A stretch of DNA of 64,000 nucleotides from Lactarius indigo (taxonomy: Eukaryota; Basidiomycota; Agaricomycetes; Russulales; Russulaceae). Below the pieces are notes generated by a model. The model saw nothing but the letters and a program-made list of their open reading frames with translations. It did not search any database and was not told the origin of the DNA. The first letter of the stretch is position 1; each line of letters opens with the position of its first letter. This document shows positions 34,861 to 47,739 of the stretch, one piece after another. The stretch lies in the NCBI GenBank assembly GCA_025766275.1, contig JAFKAC010000009.1, positions 868,001-932,000 on the forward strand, written 5' to 3'. The position numbers and the translations under genes were made by a program.

Positions 34861-35345
34861 TATTTGAAGCTTTAGATAATGGTCACGTGTTTGTTGACTA
34901 ACGGGGTAAGGCGGCAGCGATGAGCGGGATCGGTAGGTCGGGCGTCATTTAGAAACCAAGCCTGAGAGGGAGATTTCATGTTAGTTGACTCACTCTGGAC
35001 ACGACTTTCACCTGGCTAGTCAGTTGTGTATCTCTAGTTTTCGGGGCATGATGTCGCGTCTATCTTTTTTTCCCAGTTTTATTCGGGTCATACAGCTTAG
35101 GCACGCAGACGGCTCACCCCGAGATTACCCGGTCCAAGTCGGAACGAGACCTAAGCTTGGAGCAAAGGGTGATTAAAGTATCGCGATTCGATTTCGATTT
35201 ATCTTCCTTGAACGAGACCCAGACTCGCTAGACTTCCATCCCAACCTCAACTCATCTCAACCGTCTCCTTCGAGCTCTTTTTTCTCCTTGTTTTTTGCAT
35301 GAGCGGTCCATCGTCTCGTCCTTCTTCGTCATCGTGTCATCCTGC
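34861..35345. other. Intergenic, promoter of the next gene
   Basis: Unique sequence between duplication copy B and the conserved hypothetical gene. A pyrimidine-rich stretch (about 35270-35330) precedes the ATG, as often in fungal promoters. Nothing else seen. Confidence 0.45.
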
Positions 35346-38095
35346 ATGGACTTCCCCCACAACGGTCATCTCCAATTCGCCACACCAACGCCCTCACCGC
35401 AGAATGGTCACAGCCCGAGCTCAGTCTCCAGTCGAAGCGGCTCTGACCCCAGTTCAGGAACAGGTCCGCTCCCGCAGATGCAACCATTGCCTCAGCCACC
35501 ACAGCTGTCAACTTACCTTCCCCGTGCCCCGCACACTCCCGCGCCTATCTTTCGCGCGCCTGCACATAAACATGCACACCACCTCCACTCTATCCCACCT
35601 AGAGAAAAATCGACGCGGACGCTCATTATCGACCACCTCCTCTGGGTACACGCACGCACCCGTTTCGCCCAGGCCCGCGCCGAGCTCGCCATGACCGATC
35701 GTACTGGCGGACCAGGCTCACCCAACTACGCGCACCGTGAGCGACCCGAGCACTGGGACGAAGACGAGGAAGTTCCCAGCGATAGTGACGGTGCCGCTGC
35801 GGGCGGACCGGAACATTCCCGCGACGAAGAGGAAGCGCAGATTGCGCGGCGGGATTTGCCGCTCGCGCGTAGGCTCAGGCAGCGCGCCGAAGCGCTCGAA
35901 AAGGTCGTCACCGGCATGCTCAAGCAGCCCCCGCGTGACTACCCGTTTCCGGCGGAAGAATCCATTGCGCCTGTACCTCTCCCACCCTGCGTATCAGTCT
36001 CGCTCCCGCTGACCCTGGACACGCAATAGATGCCACCGCAACGGCCCCCTGTTGCGCCGTCAGTACCTACGTCGTCCCCAGTAGGGAAGCACGTCCTCCC
36101 CAATGGCGTCCGGCTCAGGCTGGCGCTGACCACGGTCATCAACGACTTGTTCTCGCGCCAGCCTCCCGTGCATCGTCAATTGCGTGTCCAGGCTGCATCT
36201 GCGGCAGTCTCTTCGTCCACGTCCAGGAGCGATCCGGGTCCATCAACCTCGAGGCGGACTGCTCGAAGCTCGTTGTCGTCAGCGCCATCTTCATCGCACG
36301 TGTCATGGCTGCCACAGTCTCTTGTTCCTCTTTTGTCCGTGTCTTCCGCTGCTTCCTCAGTATCAATCTCATCGTCTCCGCATCTTGTACGTGCGTTTCT
36401 TTCACTTCTTCACGCACTGCCCCTGTTTTCAAGGGGAAAAAAAAAGACGCTAACCTTACTGCGAGCCAGTCATCGAATCCGACTCACCAACAACCGTTTT
36501 CTGTGGAGCCCAGGTCGCGCGTGCGTGATATGTTCGCTGTCGGCGTCAATCGAAGTACATCAAGCTCTCCCCCTTTTGTTCGCTGCCCACGGCACCTACA
36601 CCGCGCATGCGAGATCTGCGTCACTCCGGGTCGTACCGCACCGTTGCGCACTCGCAGCGACGACCATCGTGCGAACGAGCGGGCGGCCGTTCCCCCGGGC
36701 TGGGGCATCTCTGGCTTTTCCGAGGGCGCAGGCGTCGGGAGCGGGCTTGCGCGGCCAGGATTGGGCGGGACGTTACTCAGACGGGGGATCCCGCCGCCGG
36801 ACGAGGCGCGCGGCCCTCCGGGAGCGAAGAATACGCAGCTTGCGGAGCTCATCCCGCGGTTTTTGAGGCTCTCTGCGCTCGTCGCGCTCGAGCTTGGGCG
36901 GGAGGTCGGCACCACCACCAGCGCGGAAGATATTGGCGCCAAAGCGCTCGTGCCGACGGCAGAGTGGTACCTCCTGCTTGCTGGATTGCTCACGTGCGCC
37001 GTGCTTGAGGGGTACCTTACCGCCGGCTGGGCCGGGCTTGCCCCCATGCAGGTCCTGCTGGGTGTCGGGCTCGGCAGCGCAGGGACCCCCGAAGCCTCAC
37101 CACTCACCACAAACGACGAATACGATGAGTTTGAACCGGATGAGATGCCAGATCTCCCTGATGCCGTCAACGTGCTCTTCCCGAGCCGGAACGTGAACAC
37201 CAGTAACGGGTATGATATCTCCAATGGTGCAGGAATAGGTGGTGATCTCACGAGTAGCAGTGACAGTGGTAGTGGCCGTCGTAGTCGTCAAGGAAGTGAC
37301 TCAAGGGTAGGTGGCGGAGGGGGGGAGGCAGAGTTTTCGCACGAGATGGGACAGCGGGTTGCTCGGGTATGTTTAAATTGCCAACTTGGCGCTTTACTTG
37401 TTATCCTTCGCGCTTACCCTCTTGATCGGGATCATTGATGTGGCTGCTGATAACCGACACGCTCGTGTCGTTTGTCTGCCCTCGCCAGTTTCTTGACGTC
37501 CCCGCTGGGACTTCTGACCTCTCGTCGCACATGGATGACCTCGCGTGGCGGTATCCTGCAGAGCCCGTCGAGCGCGCAGCGCTTAGGTTCTGCGAGGCCC
37601 TCGCGCGCTGGCGGGGAAAGCCCGAGCTCGAGACGGTGCGTACTCACCACCCTTCCGTTCCGGCAGCCCTATCCTCCCCTTCCCCCTCGCTCCCTTCCCT
37701 CCTCTAGTCCTAAAACACCATTTTTCCCCACACGCACCTATTTGCAGTACAAGAAGCGCCCGCCGACGCTGGGTCACCCACGCATCCCGACGATCCCCGA
37801 GGGCGGCATCGCAAGCGGCGCCAACGCCGCAGTACGCCGCGCGATCGGGCGATACTTTGTCATTCCCCGCAATACGACCGCGGACACCACGACGACGCCT
37901 GGCGTGCCTGCCTCTCCTTCCAACGCCGGTGGCACGGCGGAAAGCCTGGTCGGTGATGGGGCTGGCGACGGGCGAGCGGCGGCGGTGGTGGTGGGGCGCA
38001 AGCGTTCTCACTCGAACTCGGGGTTGGTGGCGGCGACACCGTTGAGTGGGAGTAGCGCAGGAAATCGGTGGAGGGAGCGAAGAGGGTATGTCTGA
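35346..38095 (+). CDS. Conserved fungal hypothetical protein, Pro/Ser-rich
   Basis: Exons 35346-36386, 36434-37366, 37489-37635 and 37748-38095 join into one frame of 823 codons. One TAG (36027-36029) lies inside, directly followed by ATG. Either a 39-nt intron (35991-36029, GTATCA...CAATAG with a CTGAC branch-like site) removes it, giving about 809 residues, or the gene is interrupted. Conserved-looking segments: STRTLIIDHLLWVHARTRFA (helical, N-terminal third), GKHVLPNGVRLRLALTTVIN, CPRHLHRACEICVTPG (possible Cys/His site), LIPRFLRLSALVALELGRE, and MDDLAWRYPAEPVERAALRF. The ends are low-complexity. I believe similar proteins occur across mushroom genomes, but I know no function. Confidence 0.7.
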
Positions 38096-40777
38096 CCTGA
38101 TGAGGGGTTTTTTTTTTTTATCTTTCTGCACCAGCCGTTTGTTGTTTGTTTATATCTTTGATTGATGATGGGTCCCAGATGCGGTTCTCCCAGGAGTCTT
38201 TTCTTGTATGTTTTAGACAATGCTCGCTTCTTGTTATCGTGCTTTTCCTTTCCTTTTTAATTTCATGTCGATTCTTTTGTCCAAGAAGATGTGGATCTCA
38301 GCTTGACGCGTTTCACAGTGTACAGTAGTACGAGCAATATATATGTAGCCTGTAACCCCCCTCGTATCTTGTGCCACCTCTTCTTATCGACTTCCTACTT
38401 TAGAGTTGCTCGGCAATTCGAGCATATCGTTTGTTCCTCAACACCACGTCCTGCCCCATCTGGCATTGTGCTGCGCCCACAGCCAGCCCACTGCCTCGGT
38501 GAGTTTCGCCCTTGCAAACGCGCTTCGATTGACACAGTAATGGTATATGATAGGACGGTTCTCTCTGTTTTTGGAAAGAGTTTATTCACAAGTTAGTCTA
38601 TTGTCTATCCTTGTTATATAGATGGGTCTCTCCTTTCCGCCAGATACAGTAAGTGATAATCGGCTAATTTCCTGGCCTGGGCCTCACCACCTAGGATCAC
38701 ATTGCGGTTCTCAGGCACACCAGTGGTACAGTAACTAACTACCAGCGCCGCGCGCGCGCCGTCAAGCTGGTTCTTTCTTTCCATCGGTCGAGCCCAATGG
38801 AAGATAGGTCCTTGACGTTAAGTTAGTTGGATATATTGATTGACAGGATCCCACGAGGCCCAATATCCGCCCCTCTCTGTGCGACTTGAAGGCCAGAAAA
38901 AAGATGACATGCTCATTTTTCGCTGCGGCTTGCGGTATATGGTTCTCTAGAAGCTAGGGGGAAAAACATTGACGCAGCACTTTATCAAGTGTGTCTCAGT
39001 AACTTGCTCCAGCCGTAGGTACCCCGCGGCCACCCCCCTCTCTTCTACGGGCCCCGGGGGATAAGCGCACGCTCGCACGCCCAGACATCTTGATCCTTGA
39101 GTGAAGAATACCCAATAACTTGGCTATGATCAAGCATCCGGTTCTATTCCTGCAGAGTCCGACTCTGATGCGACTGCCCGGCCTCCGAGACTTCTCTCTG
39201 ATTTTCTGGGATGGTCAGGCACTTAACAGGCTAGCATCCCCAAAATCCGACGCCTTCCCTGACTACTCTGCCCTGGCAGCATCCCGGCGCATATCACCGA
39301 GCTGCGTGCAACCCTGCCTAAGTTATGTTATGCGTGGCAGGGACGGAGATCCTTGTACGGTGTTCCTCGGGCCTCTTGGGACTTTTTTCGGCATCTGGCG
39401 GCGTCATTGGTGCTACGTATTTAACACCACCTTGGTCCATTTTGGAGGATCCCCCTGATTTGGTTCTGCTTCCCCATACAGACTAGCGCCATTTTTATAC
39501 TGATGCCAAGTCGTCGCGCAAGTTCAAACAATAGAACAATACTCTGTATTGTGGCAAATGATAACCACATCGCCTCATGAAGTTGCGACCTGAATGTTCA
39601 GTTTAGACACCGATGCGATGCGCAGTGCGGCCACTCAATCGCAAAACCCCATTTATATAGGGACAAACGGCCTCCCCCCGCCGTTGGATTAACCGTCCCC
39701 CCCCCCCCAGCGAGACGCACGCAGGACGCGGCACGCGACGTCTTTCAGATTCAGAGCCGGTCACTATTTTTATTTGAGCGAAGATGCAGCACGTTCTCTC
39801 ATCAAGCAATTAGGCAGCTTGTCTGACCAGCGTGTGTGAACAAAAAAAATCTATTAGCGCTGGGCAGCTGCTTGAAGTCAAAACGCGGATGGGGCGGCCT
39901 CCGTGGGAGAGAGAGAGAGGAGACGACGACTATGATCATGATAGAGCCCGGCCGGCGTTTCAAAGATTTTGAACAAGCTTCAAGCTCCAACCAAAGTTTT
40001 GAGATGGACCGGTGAGCGCGTCTCGGCCATTCTCCAGCTTAAGATCGTCCGGGACACACCAGACAAAGTTGTAGCCTATCTCAAACAGCTCGACTGATTT
40101 GGCCAAGCCCCCGTCCTCTGATGGCTGGTGGGGCTTGTTCTGCTCAGCGCTCAGCGCTCAGCACTCAGCGACCACTCAGCCTACTGCAGTTTGAAGTCCT
40201 GAAAAAAAAGGCGTTGTCGCTTTTGTCTTTAGCAAGTGCCCCACCCGCACCTCGGTTGTCCGAATCGGCACTCAGATCTAATAATAGACCCGAGTCTCGA
40301 TGATCCTTTAAAGTAGTCCTTCTTCCGAGTCGTTTCTCGTTTCCAAGCGTGTCGAAGACTGTAGCCTCGAGACAAAAAATCTGACATCAGCAGTCTGAGA
40401 CAAGAAACCGGGACCAGAAGAAATTGAGAAGCCCATATGTTACCCAAGTCGGGCGTAGGTATACAGAGAGTACATGTGGACTGCATATTGCATCGTTCGA
40501 GAAACCAAAGAGTACTCTCGTTGGAGGTAGGTAGGTGGGTAGGTAAGGTGGATAGCTAGTAAAACATACATGAGGCCCTTGCTTCCAAACAAGTCAGACA
40601 AATCGACGAAAAGAAAAAGGTACTAAAACTACAAACAAAAAAGCGATGAGACGAAAAAGAAAGGAAAGAAAATCCGATCCTTGACGACAAAAAAAATCCT
40701 AACGCGTTACATAAAAAAAAAAAAGTTGGAAGGAAATCCATCTGTGTCCATTGTCGTTTTTCAGTTATTTCTTTTGT
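38096..40777. other. No gene recognised (2.7 kb)
   Basis: Holds the 3' ends of two convergent genes. A GGTA-type simple repeat is at about 40527-40548 and a short GCTCAGC repeat at about 40140-40165. Open frames (for example 39120-39458) lack recognisable features. No RNA gene was found by eye. Confidence 0.45.
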
Positions 40778-43154
40778 TCACGCCCAAACAGATTCAGACC
40801 ACCACCGCTTCTCGCCCCCGCGCACGCGCCACTCGACGATCCCCGACGTGCTCGCGACATACAACCACGCACCACGCGGGTCGAAGCACGTGCCCGCCAA
40901 ATCAAGATGTGCCGGCGTCTGTATCGCCGACGTACCGCCACCACCGGGGGTATATGGCGCGGCAGGCCGTCGGGGCTGCCGTCCGTGCTGCTGCTGTGGT
41001 GGCGGCGGTGGCGGCGGGGGAGATGCGGCGCGCGAGGGCGCGCGGGAGGTAAGGCAGTCCGTCTCTGCCTCCGCGTCGTCCATGTCGTCCATTTCGTCCG
41101 TGTCGGCGTCGACGTCCATCTCCATGCCCGCGCCTGGGTTGTACCCAACCTCGACATGCGAGCGCCGTCGCGCGAGCAGCGGTGTCGTGGGCCCAGACGT
41201 GGGTACCGGTACCGGGGACGGCGCGGTGGTGAGGAGCACGTCACGCTGCCGTACACGCACGCGCAGACGGCGGTCGCGCTCGCTGCTGGTATGTGCGGGT
41301 GGCGGAGGGATGGCGCTGTGGTAGTGGTGGTGGTAGTGTCCGTGGCCGTGCGGATGTGTATGCAGGTGCGGCGCGGAGACGTGTTGGAGACCCGTCCCGA
41401 GCGTGCGGACGTAGGGCTGTGGTGGGTGGTGGTGGTTCGGTGATGGGATTGGGGCCGGGGAAGACCGTGCAGAGCTCGGTGTCGTTGGTACCGACGGACG
41501 CGGCGAGGCGGATGGTGGTGGATCGGCGACGATCGCGGGAACGCGGACGATCTCTTCGTGCTCGAACGTCGTCGCATCGATGACGTGCAGCAGGGACGTG
41601 TGCTATCGCACGCAAAGTCAAAATCACGCTCCACGGAGTTAACCAGGATGCTCGGTGACGCACCTCGGTAAACGTCATAAGTTCCTTCCCGTCGATCCCC
41701 GAGCTAAACTTGACGTTCCGCACACCCCAGCCAGGCGCCCTGTGTGCCGGCATGGTCCAGTCCCAGGTGTCTTCGTACAGCCACCCACTGGCAGTGCCCA
41801 TCGGTCTGCTCCCGCTCCTGCCCATCCCTCCAGAACTGCCTGGTGGCAGACGACCACGGTCGGTCGTAAACACCTTCATCGGCTTACGGGAGCGGACGTC
41901 CCACACCGCGACCATGCCTTCCTGCGAGGCAACAGCAAATTTGGAGCCAGACGGCGAAAAAGCGGTGCAGAAGGACGCAGGAAGCGCGCTAGCGCTGTGG
42001 ATCGAATACGCGCCGGGGTGCGAGTCGAAAGGGGGGAGGGTCAGCTGGGCGAGTGGGGTGAAGGTGATGCGCGCGCCGCCAGTCATGCCGTGGAGATACA
42101 CTTGGGGCGAATCGCCTACGGAGAGGAGCGTACGGCCATCTGGGGATATTGACGCTGCGGATCGGCAAGGACGATGACGACGTCAGTAAGGCACCGTGGC
42201 TCGGAGTTACGCAAAGAATAAGAAGGACATACAGTGGTTCACGGGTACGTCAAGCCGTAGTGTTCCGACTTCGCTGATGCGCTTCGGTGGTCCGTCGACG
42301 CCTTTAGTGCCGCGAACATTGACGTCAAAGAATTTGACGGTACAGTCGTTATTGCTGACAGCGACGCGGGGTTCTGCGCTGCTCTCATTCGAACGGGTAA
42401 GGCTGAGGGAGGTAAGGAGGACGGAGTTGTTGATGGATCCAGACAGGACATTGTCGTATTGCCATAGCCTTCTCGTTGGGCGGGGAGGGGCGGTGTGAGA
42501 AGAGTTGCGTGGTGAGGGATTGCGTCTGGAGTGTATCGATAAATGGAGTTCAGCATCCTGCCCGCCTGCGGCGAGGAGCCGTTCATCTGTGTCGGGGATC
42601 GGAAGGGAGGCGATGGTGTTTGGGATGTAGTTGAGGGACACTAAGGGGGTTGGTGCCTGTGGAGAAAGGCGTGTCAATCTCACGCGAGCCGGGAGTACTG
42701 CGGAGGAGAATGCGAAGCGCGATATCAGCGACTTGCAGAAGTCTGGGCCCAGGTCGGTTTGGACAAATGCCGCACTCAATGGCCGTATCGCCGTTGCAAA
42801 GGTGACTCGACCAATTGGAAAGAGCACAGCGCGACGAAACAAAGATCCCCGAGAGGGCCATTTTACGGGGACTTCCCATTCGCGCGATTTTTTTTCTCAA
42901 GGCGATTTCCATTTCGCTCCATTTTTTCCCTCTTGGCGATGGGAAATAGAGCAGGAGACGCACAGGGGAGGAAGGAGACTCACAGAGGATGGATCAGATA
43001 TGTCGTGCTCGATTATACACTGGTCCTGCACATAGTTGACGACGCCTCGCTCATCGGGACATATAATGAGATCTCTGAGTTGCCTGTGGTACGAAAGGGT
43101 GAGACGAGCGCGATGGCGTTTGTTGGAGAGGGAAGAGAGACGAACACATGGCAT
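40778..43154 (-). CDS. WD40-like protein with DUF2415 segment
   Basis: Exons on the minus strand are 42984-43154, 42233-42656, 41664-42154 and 40778-41602, 1911 nt and 636 residues. An early segment reads QLRDLIICPDERGVVNYVQD, then blade-like repeats (VSLNYIPNTIASLPIPDTDE; SSISPDGRTLLSVGDSPQVY). The DUF2415-like core is FSPSGSKFAVASQEGMVAVW followed by DVRSRKP (about residue 280). After it come a Pro/His-rich linker, an acidic patch (DMDDAEAETD) and a final blade-like DLAGTCFDPRGAWLYVA. Proteins with this layout are conserved in fungi and lack a firmly established role; a beta-propeller scaffold is inferred. The first intron (327 nt) is long for this window and might hide a small exon. Confidence 0.82.
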
Positions 43155-43936
43155 ATGGAAACTGGCTGATGTACGACGTTGGACGGCTCTGGGGAGAGGA
43201 GCGACTGTGAGCGGGCCATGCGACTGAACAGCACGGAGGAAGAGAGGGTAACTGGCACAAGGGGTCTTTAAAAAAGCATCGATGGCGGCTCAACTGGTCG
43301 GCCCATCTCACACACTCTCGGCCCGGGCTGGGCTCTTGATTCCTCTCTTCCCCCGTGTTGGCCCTACGTGTTAATTATTACGTACCCAATAAAGGCGGTG
43401 AGGTCTGAGTTACCCTCTGAGCATGTGCTCGATGAAACCTTACCCAGGATTCACATGACGATTTAAAGTATTTTGTTTTCTCGGTTACACACCGGGGTCT
43501 TGAAGAGAAACAAAGAGCGACTTACCCAGTGGCTACCTTGTCTATCACCAGGCACCGTGGCGCGGTGGCACCTGTGCTGGCATATCAATATTGCATTATA
43601 ATGCATCAATCTTCTTGCCACCTGCCCCGCCTCGCGTGTTCTTTTCCGAGGCTTCCCTGCCCCTAAACGTCGACATCATGATGGGTATTCTTCGTTATCT
43701 GCCTATGGATCCACGTATGCGATTGTGTTTTAACATGCTGACATCTACTACGCTGAACTACTACCGAGGACGGTCTCCCGGTTATTGTTGGGAAAAATCA
43801 AAAAAAGTTCGTCAAATCATGTGTCACAGTGTCCTGATAGTCAGAGATGCTCGTGCGTGCGTGCGTTCGTGAGTAAACAAAAAGAAAAAAAAAATAACTG
43901 CAAGAATCAAGAACCAACAATACAGCGCACCACAGC
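43155..43936. other. Intergenic, nothing recognised
   Basis: Between the start of the DUF2415 gene and the stop of the next minus-strand gene. Short open frames only. Confidence 0.5.
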
Positions 43937-45714
43937 TCACACCCGGCGCATCATCCGCACACCATCACTCTTCCCAGCCACGGGCTTCATCACTCCAGAA
44001 GAAGAGCCCACCCTACCAACGCCACCAGCAACGGCCAGCCGCGCCGCACCACCGACAACAGAAGCCCGCGGCGCGACTATACCACTGCTGCCAACGCGTG
44101 ATGTTGGTGGGCGTAGACCAGACGGGCGTGGACCAGCGCCGGGGCCAGCTCCCCCTGTCACCAATGAGGATTTGGGCGCAGTGGCCAGAGAAGGTGGTGC
44201 TGCGGGCCTGCCCTGCTGAGACGTCTGCCCGCGGGGAAGCACAGACATTGAAGCGCTCTTAGTGTGCATGGTTGGACGCTGGACTCCTCCGATGAACACC
44301 GCGCGTGATAGGGCCCCCCCTGCCACCGAAGACGAAGGAGCGGAGAAATTGGAAGAAGGTAGTGCCGTCTTGCGCACGTCTGACTTGTTGGCTTTTTTGG
44401 TGATGCGCAGTGCGGCCGTTGAAACGATAGGCGCGGGCAGCGCCGAGATAGATCCGCGTGCACTTCGCCTTGGCAAGGTGGCTGTTGTTCCAGCCGCGGC
44501 TACGGGTGGGGCCGGGTTGGGGCGTGTGGGCGCCTGCAGTCGGTTTGTCTTAGGGTGAATGAATTGTCGCACAGGTGGGGATGGAGCTTGGGGAATGGAA
44601 AGTGTCAGGGCCGGAAGTTGTGCGGAAAATGGAAAAAAAAAAAAGGCTAACTGGAGACAGCATGGTCCGTGAATTTCACTGGCGGCGTTGAGGTGATGCC
44701 ATCTTTGTCGTGGTCGTCGGCCTTGGGGCACGCGTCTACCGCCTCCTCGTCGTCTGAAGCCATGTACATATCCTTCAGCCGCTCTGACAGTACATCATCT
44801 GTGTCCGGCTCGCTTGAGCTCTCCGTGCGCGCGGTCGACAGGGCGTCACAGTCGCTGCCTTCAACGGACCTTGCAGGTGCCATCACCCCCAGCATGGCCT
44901 CCTCCAAGTCCAAGTCCATCTCAAGGTCGCCAAGCGAGTCGTTCTCCGGGAACAGGATCTTGTCCTTGAGCAGGTCGAACGATGACTCGCCAAAGTGGAC
45001 GCTCAGGCTCTCCTGCAGGTCCACGGATACGCGGCGCGCGTCAGCATCAGGGGACGCGCGGAGTGTCGCGCCGGGGCGGAGCTGCCGGCGTGTCGGCGAG
45101 GGTGAGGGAGGCGCGGCGGGGGTAACGGCAATGTGCGGTGCGGAGGGCGTGGGGGGAGAGGAGGGGGACATGGTGGTGCCGTTTATGGCGTTGATGACGG
45201 ATGCGAGGGGTGAGGAGGACGGCGCGGGCGTGGGACGCGCGAGGCGGAAAGACGACGGGGACCCGAATACAGCCGCTGTCGCGCCTTTTTTCGGAATGGA
45301 AACGGGGCTGCTCCGGCTGCTGCCGTCGCCGAGCGCGATGTCTGCGAGAGGACGTCGCTGGGGCGTCCCTTGCGCGTCCTCCGCCTCGTTATGGATGACG
45401 ATGGGCTCGGGCTCGTCTTGGGGAACCTGTTCGTCGTCGTCGTCGTCATTGTCGTCAGAAAACGAGTCATAGGACACGTTTGGGTCGCCAAAGTCAATCA
45501 GACGACCCTTGGGCAACGGATGGGGCAGCTGTGCCTTGTACCGGGTATAAGTGCGGTTGAAGAACTTGGTGAGAGTGATGGGGCTGTCCCCGAGAGGCGC
45601 CGCGTTTTCCTTGTCTGAGCCCAAGTCTGGTGAAGGACAAGGTGGTGGCGTCGATGGTTGTGCAGAGAAGAGGGGGTCGAAGAGATTGAGGAGGCTATCT
45701 CTTGGTCGATTCAT
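43937..45714 (-). CDS. Hypothetical acidic Ser/Pro-rich protein with KEN and D-box motifs
   Basis: Exons 44652-45714 and 43937-44586 with one 65-nt intron give 570 residues. No folded domain is apparent: acidic low-complexity near residues 86-103, Ser/Thr-Pro sites throughout, and a basic Pro/Ala/Gly-rich C-terminus. The N-terminus has degron-like motifs: RDSL (5-8), SDKENAAP with KEN at 35-37, and RRPLADI (120-126, RxxLxxI). Such a set is typical of anaphase-promoting-complex substrates (cell-cycle proteins such as securin), so cell-cycle-regulated turnover is a reasonable inference; identity with a known protein is not. Start chosen as the ATG before NRPRDSLL. The upstream neighbour is transcribed the other way from a 239-bp shared interval. 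Confidence 0.68.
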
Positions 45715-45953
45715 TGTAGTGGTGTGAGACGCGCTGGCAAACAGGTAGATCCTCAGGCTCGTGGTGGGCGAAACGCGAACGCGAGGCCGTGTTCGATTTC
45801 GTTTGGCTACAATCACGTGCTCGAAACGTCGGTGAGAAATCACGTAATCCTAGTATCTCATGCCTCGGGCTACTAGGCTGGAGCACAGGGCGAACCCAGG
45901 ATTTATATTACCAGACTTGTTCTTGCCCAAGCACCCCCAGTGTAACTGGCACC
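45715..45953. promoter_or_regulatory. Divergent promoter interval (239 bp)
   Basis: Separates the starts of two genes transcribed in opposite directions. A TATA-like ATTTATATTA is about 50 bp before the plus-strand ATG. Shared regulation is possible but not shown. Confidence 0.4.
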
Positions 45954-47633
45954 ATGGCAGACTACGACATCTTTCGCCACCACCTTTTGATCACCGCCCC
46001 TGCCTATGGATATGCCCTTTGGGATCCAGATCCAGGGGATCTATATCCCGCTGTGGAGGTCGGCGACGTCGGCTACATTTGCGAAGGCAAATTCCATCGT
46101 CTCTTCAATGTTCTACTTCCCGCGAAACATCCATCCCATGACAATGGTGTCCCAGAGTACCACGAACCGCTCGAGATAAAAAATCACATCTTTAAGGGTA
46201 CCCTGATTCCCCAAAATCTCTGTTCAACCAGCGTCACGCCCGAATCGGATCTACAGGCCAATGGGTAAGTGAGGTGCGTGGTTTGAATATACATTGGCAG
46301 ACACTCACATCTTCTCAGGCCGAAAGAAGAAGGCGAGGTCTCTTTTTTGTGTCAGATGAATCAAGGCGCCGTATTATGCCTTCCAATAAAGGCCAAGAAG
46401 GAGGATACGAGAGCGAAGAATACATTTGGCCGGTGGATGACCAAGCATATCGACACCTGGTTTGCGTGGGCCCACCAGCTTGGGTTGGGAGTTGACCGGA
46501 TGGAAGATATCGTCCTGGTCACTGGGACTCATCGCACAAGATCTTTCACTAACGTAGCTTTCCCCGGAGGGAGGAAAGATGCACGGGTATCATTCCGAGC
46601 CAAGGTGGATCACCCCGATGATATTGTTACAATCAACTGGCAATTTTCACGCGAAAACATCCAAGGGGCGCATTTAAATCCTGGTCCTGATGGCAAGGTA
46701 TGACCGTACACAGCTATGCTGGCCAATAAATTCTGAAGTGCCTTTCGCGTGATCCTATAAACGTTAGGACCTACCGGAGGATCAGTGCATATTCATACGA
46801 GGGTTCCGTGTCATTCGTAAATACAAGATATTTCCAAGACTCAAGGGGGCGGCAGGACCCAATCCAGACCCAGAGGGATCCGACGAGGAGCCAGACAAGG
46901 AGCTCGTATCAGTACCGGCTGTACCAGAGGTAACGCTGCGCACTTTTTGAAGTTTACTATTCTTCATCTTAGCTTTCAAAGTACCAGGATCCTCTTCACA
47001 TCCTACTAAAATTCATCGCTGAAGTGAGCACTTTGGACAAACAGCTCTCCTTTTTATCTCCGCGCGTTGGTACTGATACAAACTGTAGGAGGCACCTAAT
47101 TGCGATATGGTCCTCGTTCATGATGATGACCTGGCAGAGCTTCATGGAATTTATGACGATACTGTGAGTTGAGTCTATACCGTCCACCAATTATATTAAC
47201 GTTATTTTCTTGCTTGCAGCCGATAGAATCTCTCCAACCAGACGTGATGTTAAGTCATCTCCGAAGCGCCGAGTTGAAGATTCACGAGATTCCGTTTGGT
47301 TCGGGTAAGCCCCTCTACCAGTCCTATCGCAGCTCCTTTATTACTCACGGCGGATCGCGCACCCGAATAGATCTGCTGTCTGCTGACAATGGCGGGAGTG
47401 CAGATACAGAAACTGTTTTGGTAGCTACCCTTTCAAACCTTTTTGAAGAGCTCTGTGAGTTTTACACTCTGCGGACACTGAGGTTACACCTTGACCGCAT
47501 AGCTATTGATAGCCCCGTCATCCGCATCCCCGTCATCTCAAAGTCTCCTTCACGTCCAAGCCCCGTTACTCCGAATAGAACGTTCTCTACCCCATGTCGG
47601 GCCCGTGAACAGGGTCCTCAACGAACAAGCTAG
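45954..47633 (+). CDS. Basidiomycete-specific hypothetical protein
   Basis: Exons 45954-46264, 46319-46697, 46768-46929, 46982-47023, 47089-47163, 47220-47304, 47371-47454 and 47503-47633 give 1269 nt and 422 residues. Characteristic blocks: ITAPAYGYALWDPDPGDLYP; VGDVGYICEGKFHRLFN; GRWMTKHIDTWFAWAHQLGL then MEDIVLVTGTHRTRSFTNVA; DDIVTINWQF; LPEDQCIFIRGFRVIRKYKI; and CDMVLVHDDDLAELHG. I recognise these as an expanded family of mushroom genomes with no assigned function. No signal peptide or membrane segment. The last two introns (66 and 48 nt) are in frame and stop-free. At the last one, using the AG ten bases further on (47512) would switch into the frame of the arrestin-like gene downstream. 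Confidence 0.75.
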
Positions 47634-47739
47634 CGTTTCCGTCACGCCTTCCCCTCCTTTCGATGCAGATGCTCGTCTACGTCAGTTTTCTGACCCGCCT
47701 CCCTATACTTCCGTCGACTCTGCAGCCAATCCATCTCCA

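Noticed and set aside
41293..42177. Long plus-strand frames across the DUF2415 gene
   Set aside because: They are the GC-rich reverse strand of a gene whose minus-strand exons join perfectly.
44669..45472. 267-codon plus-strand frame opposite the KEN-box gene
   Set aside because: Reverse-strand shadow of low-complexity Ser/Pro/Asp codons. The minus-strand gene has a supported intron and ATG.
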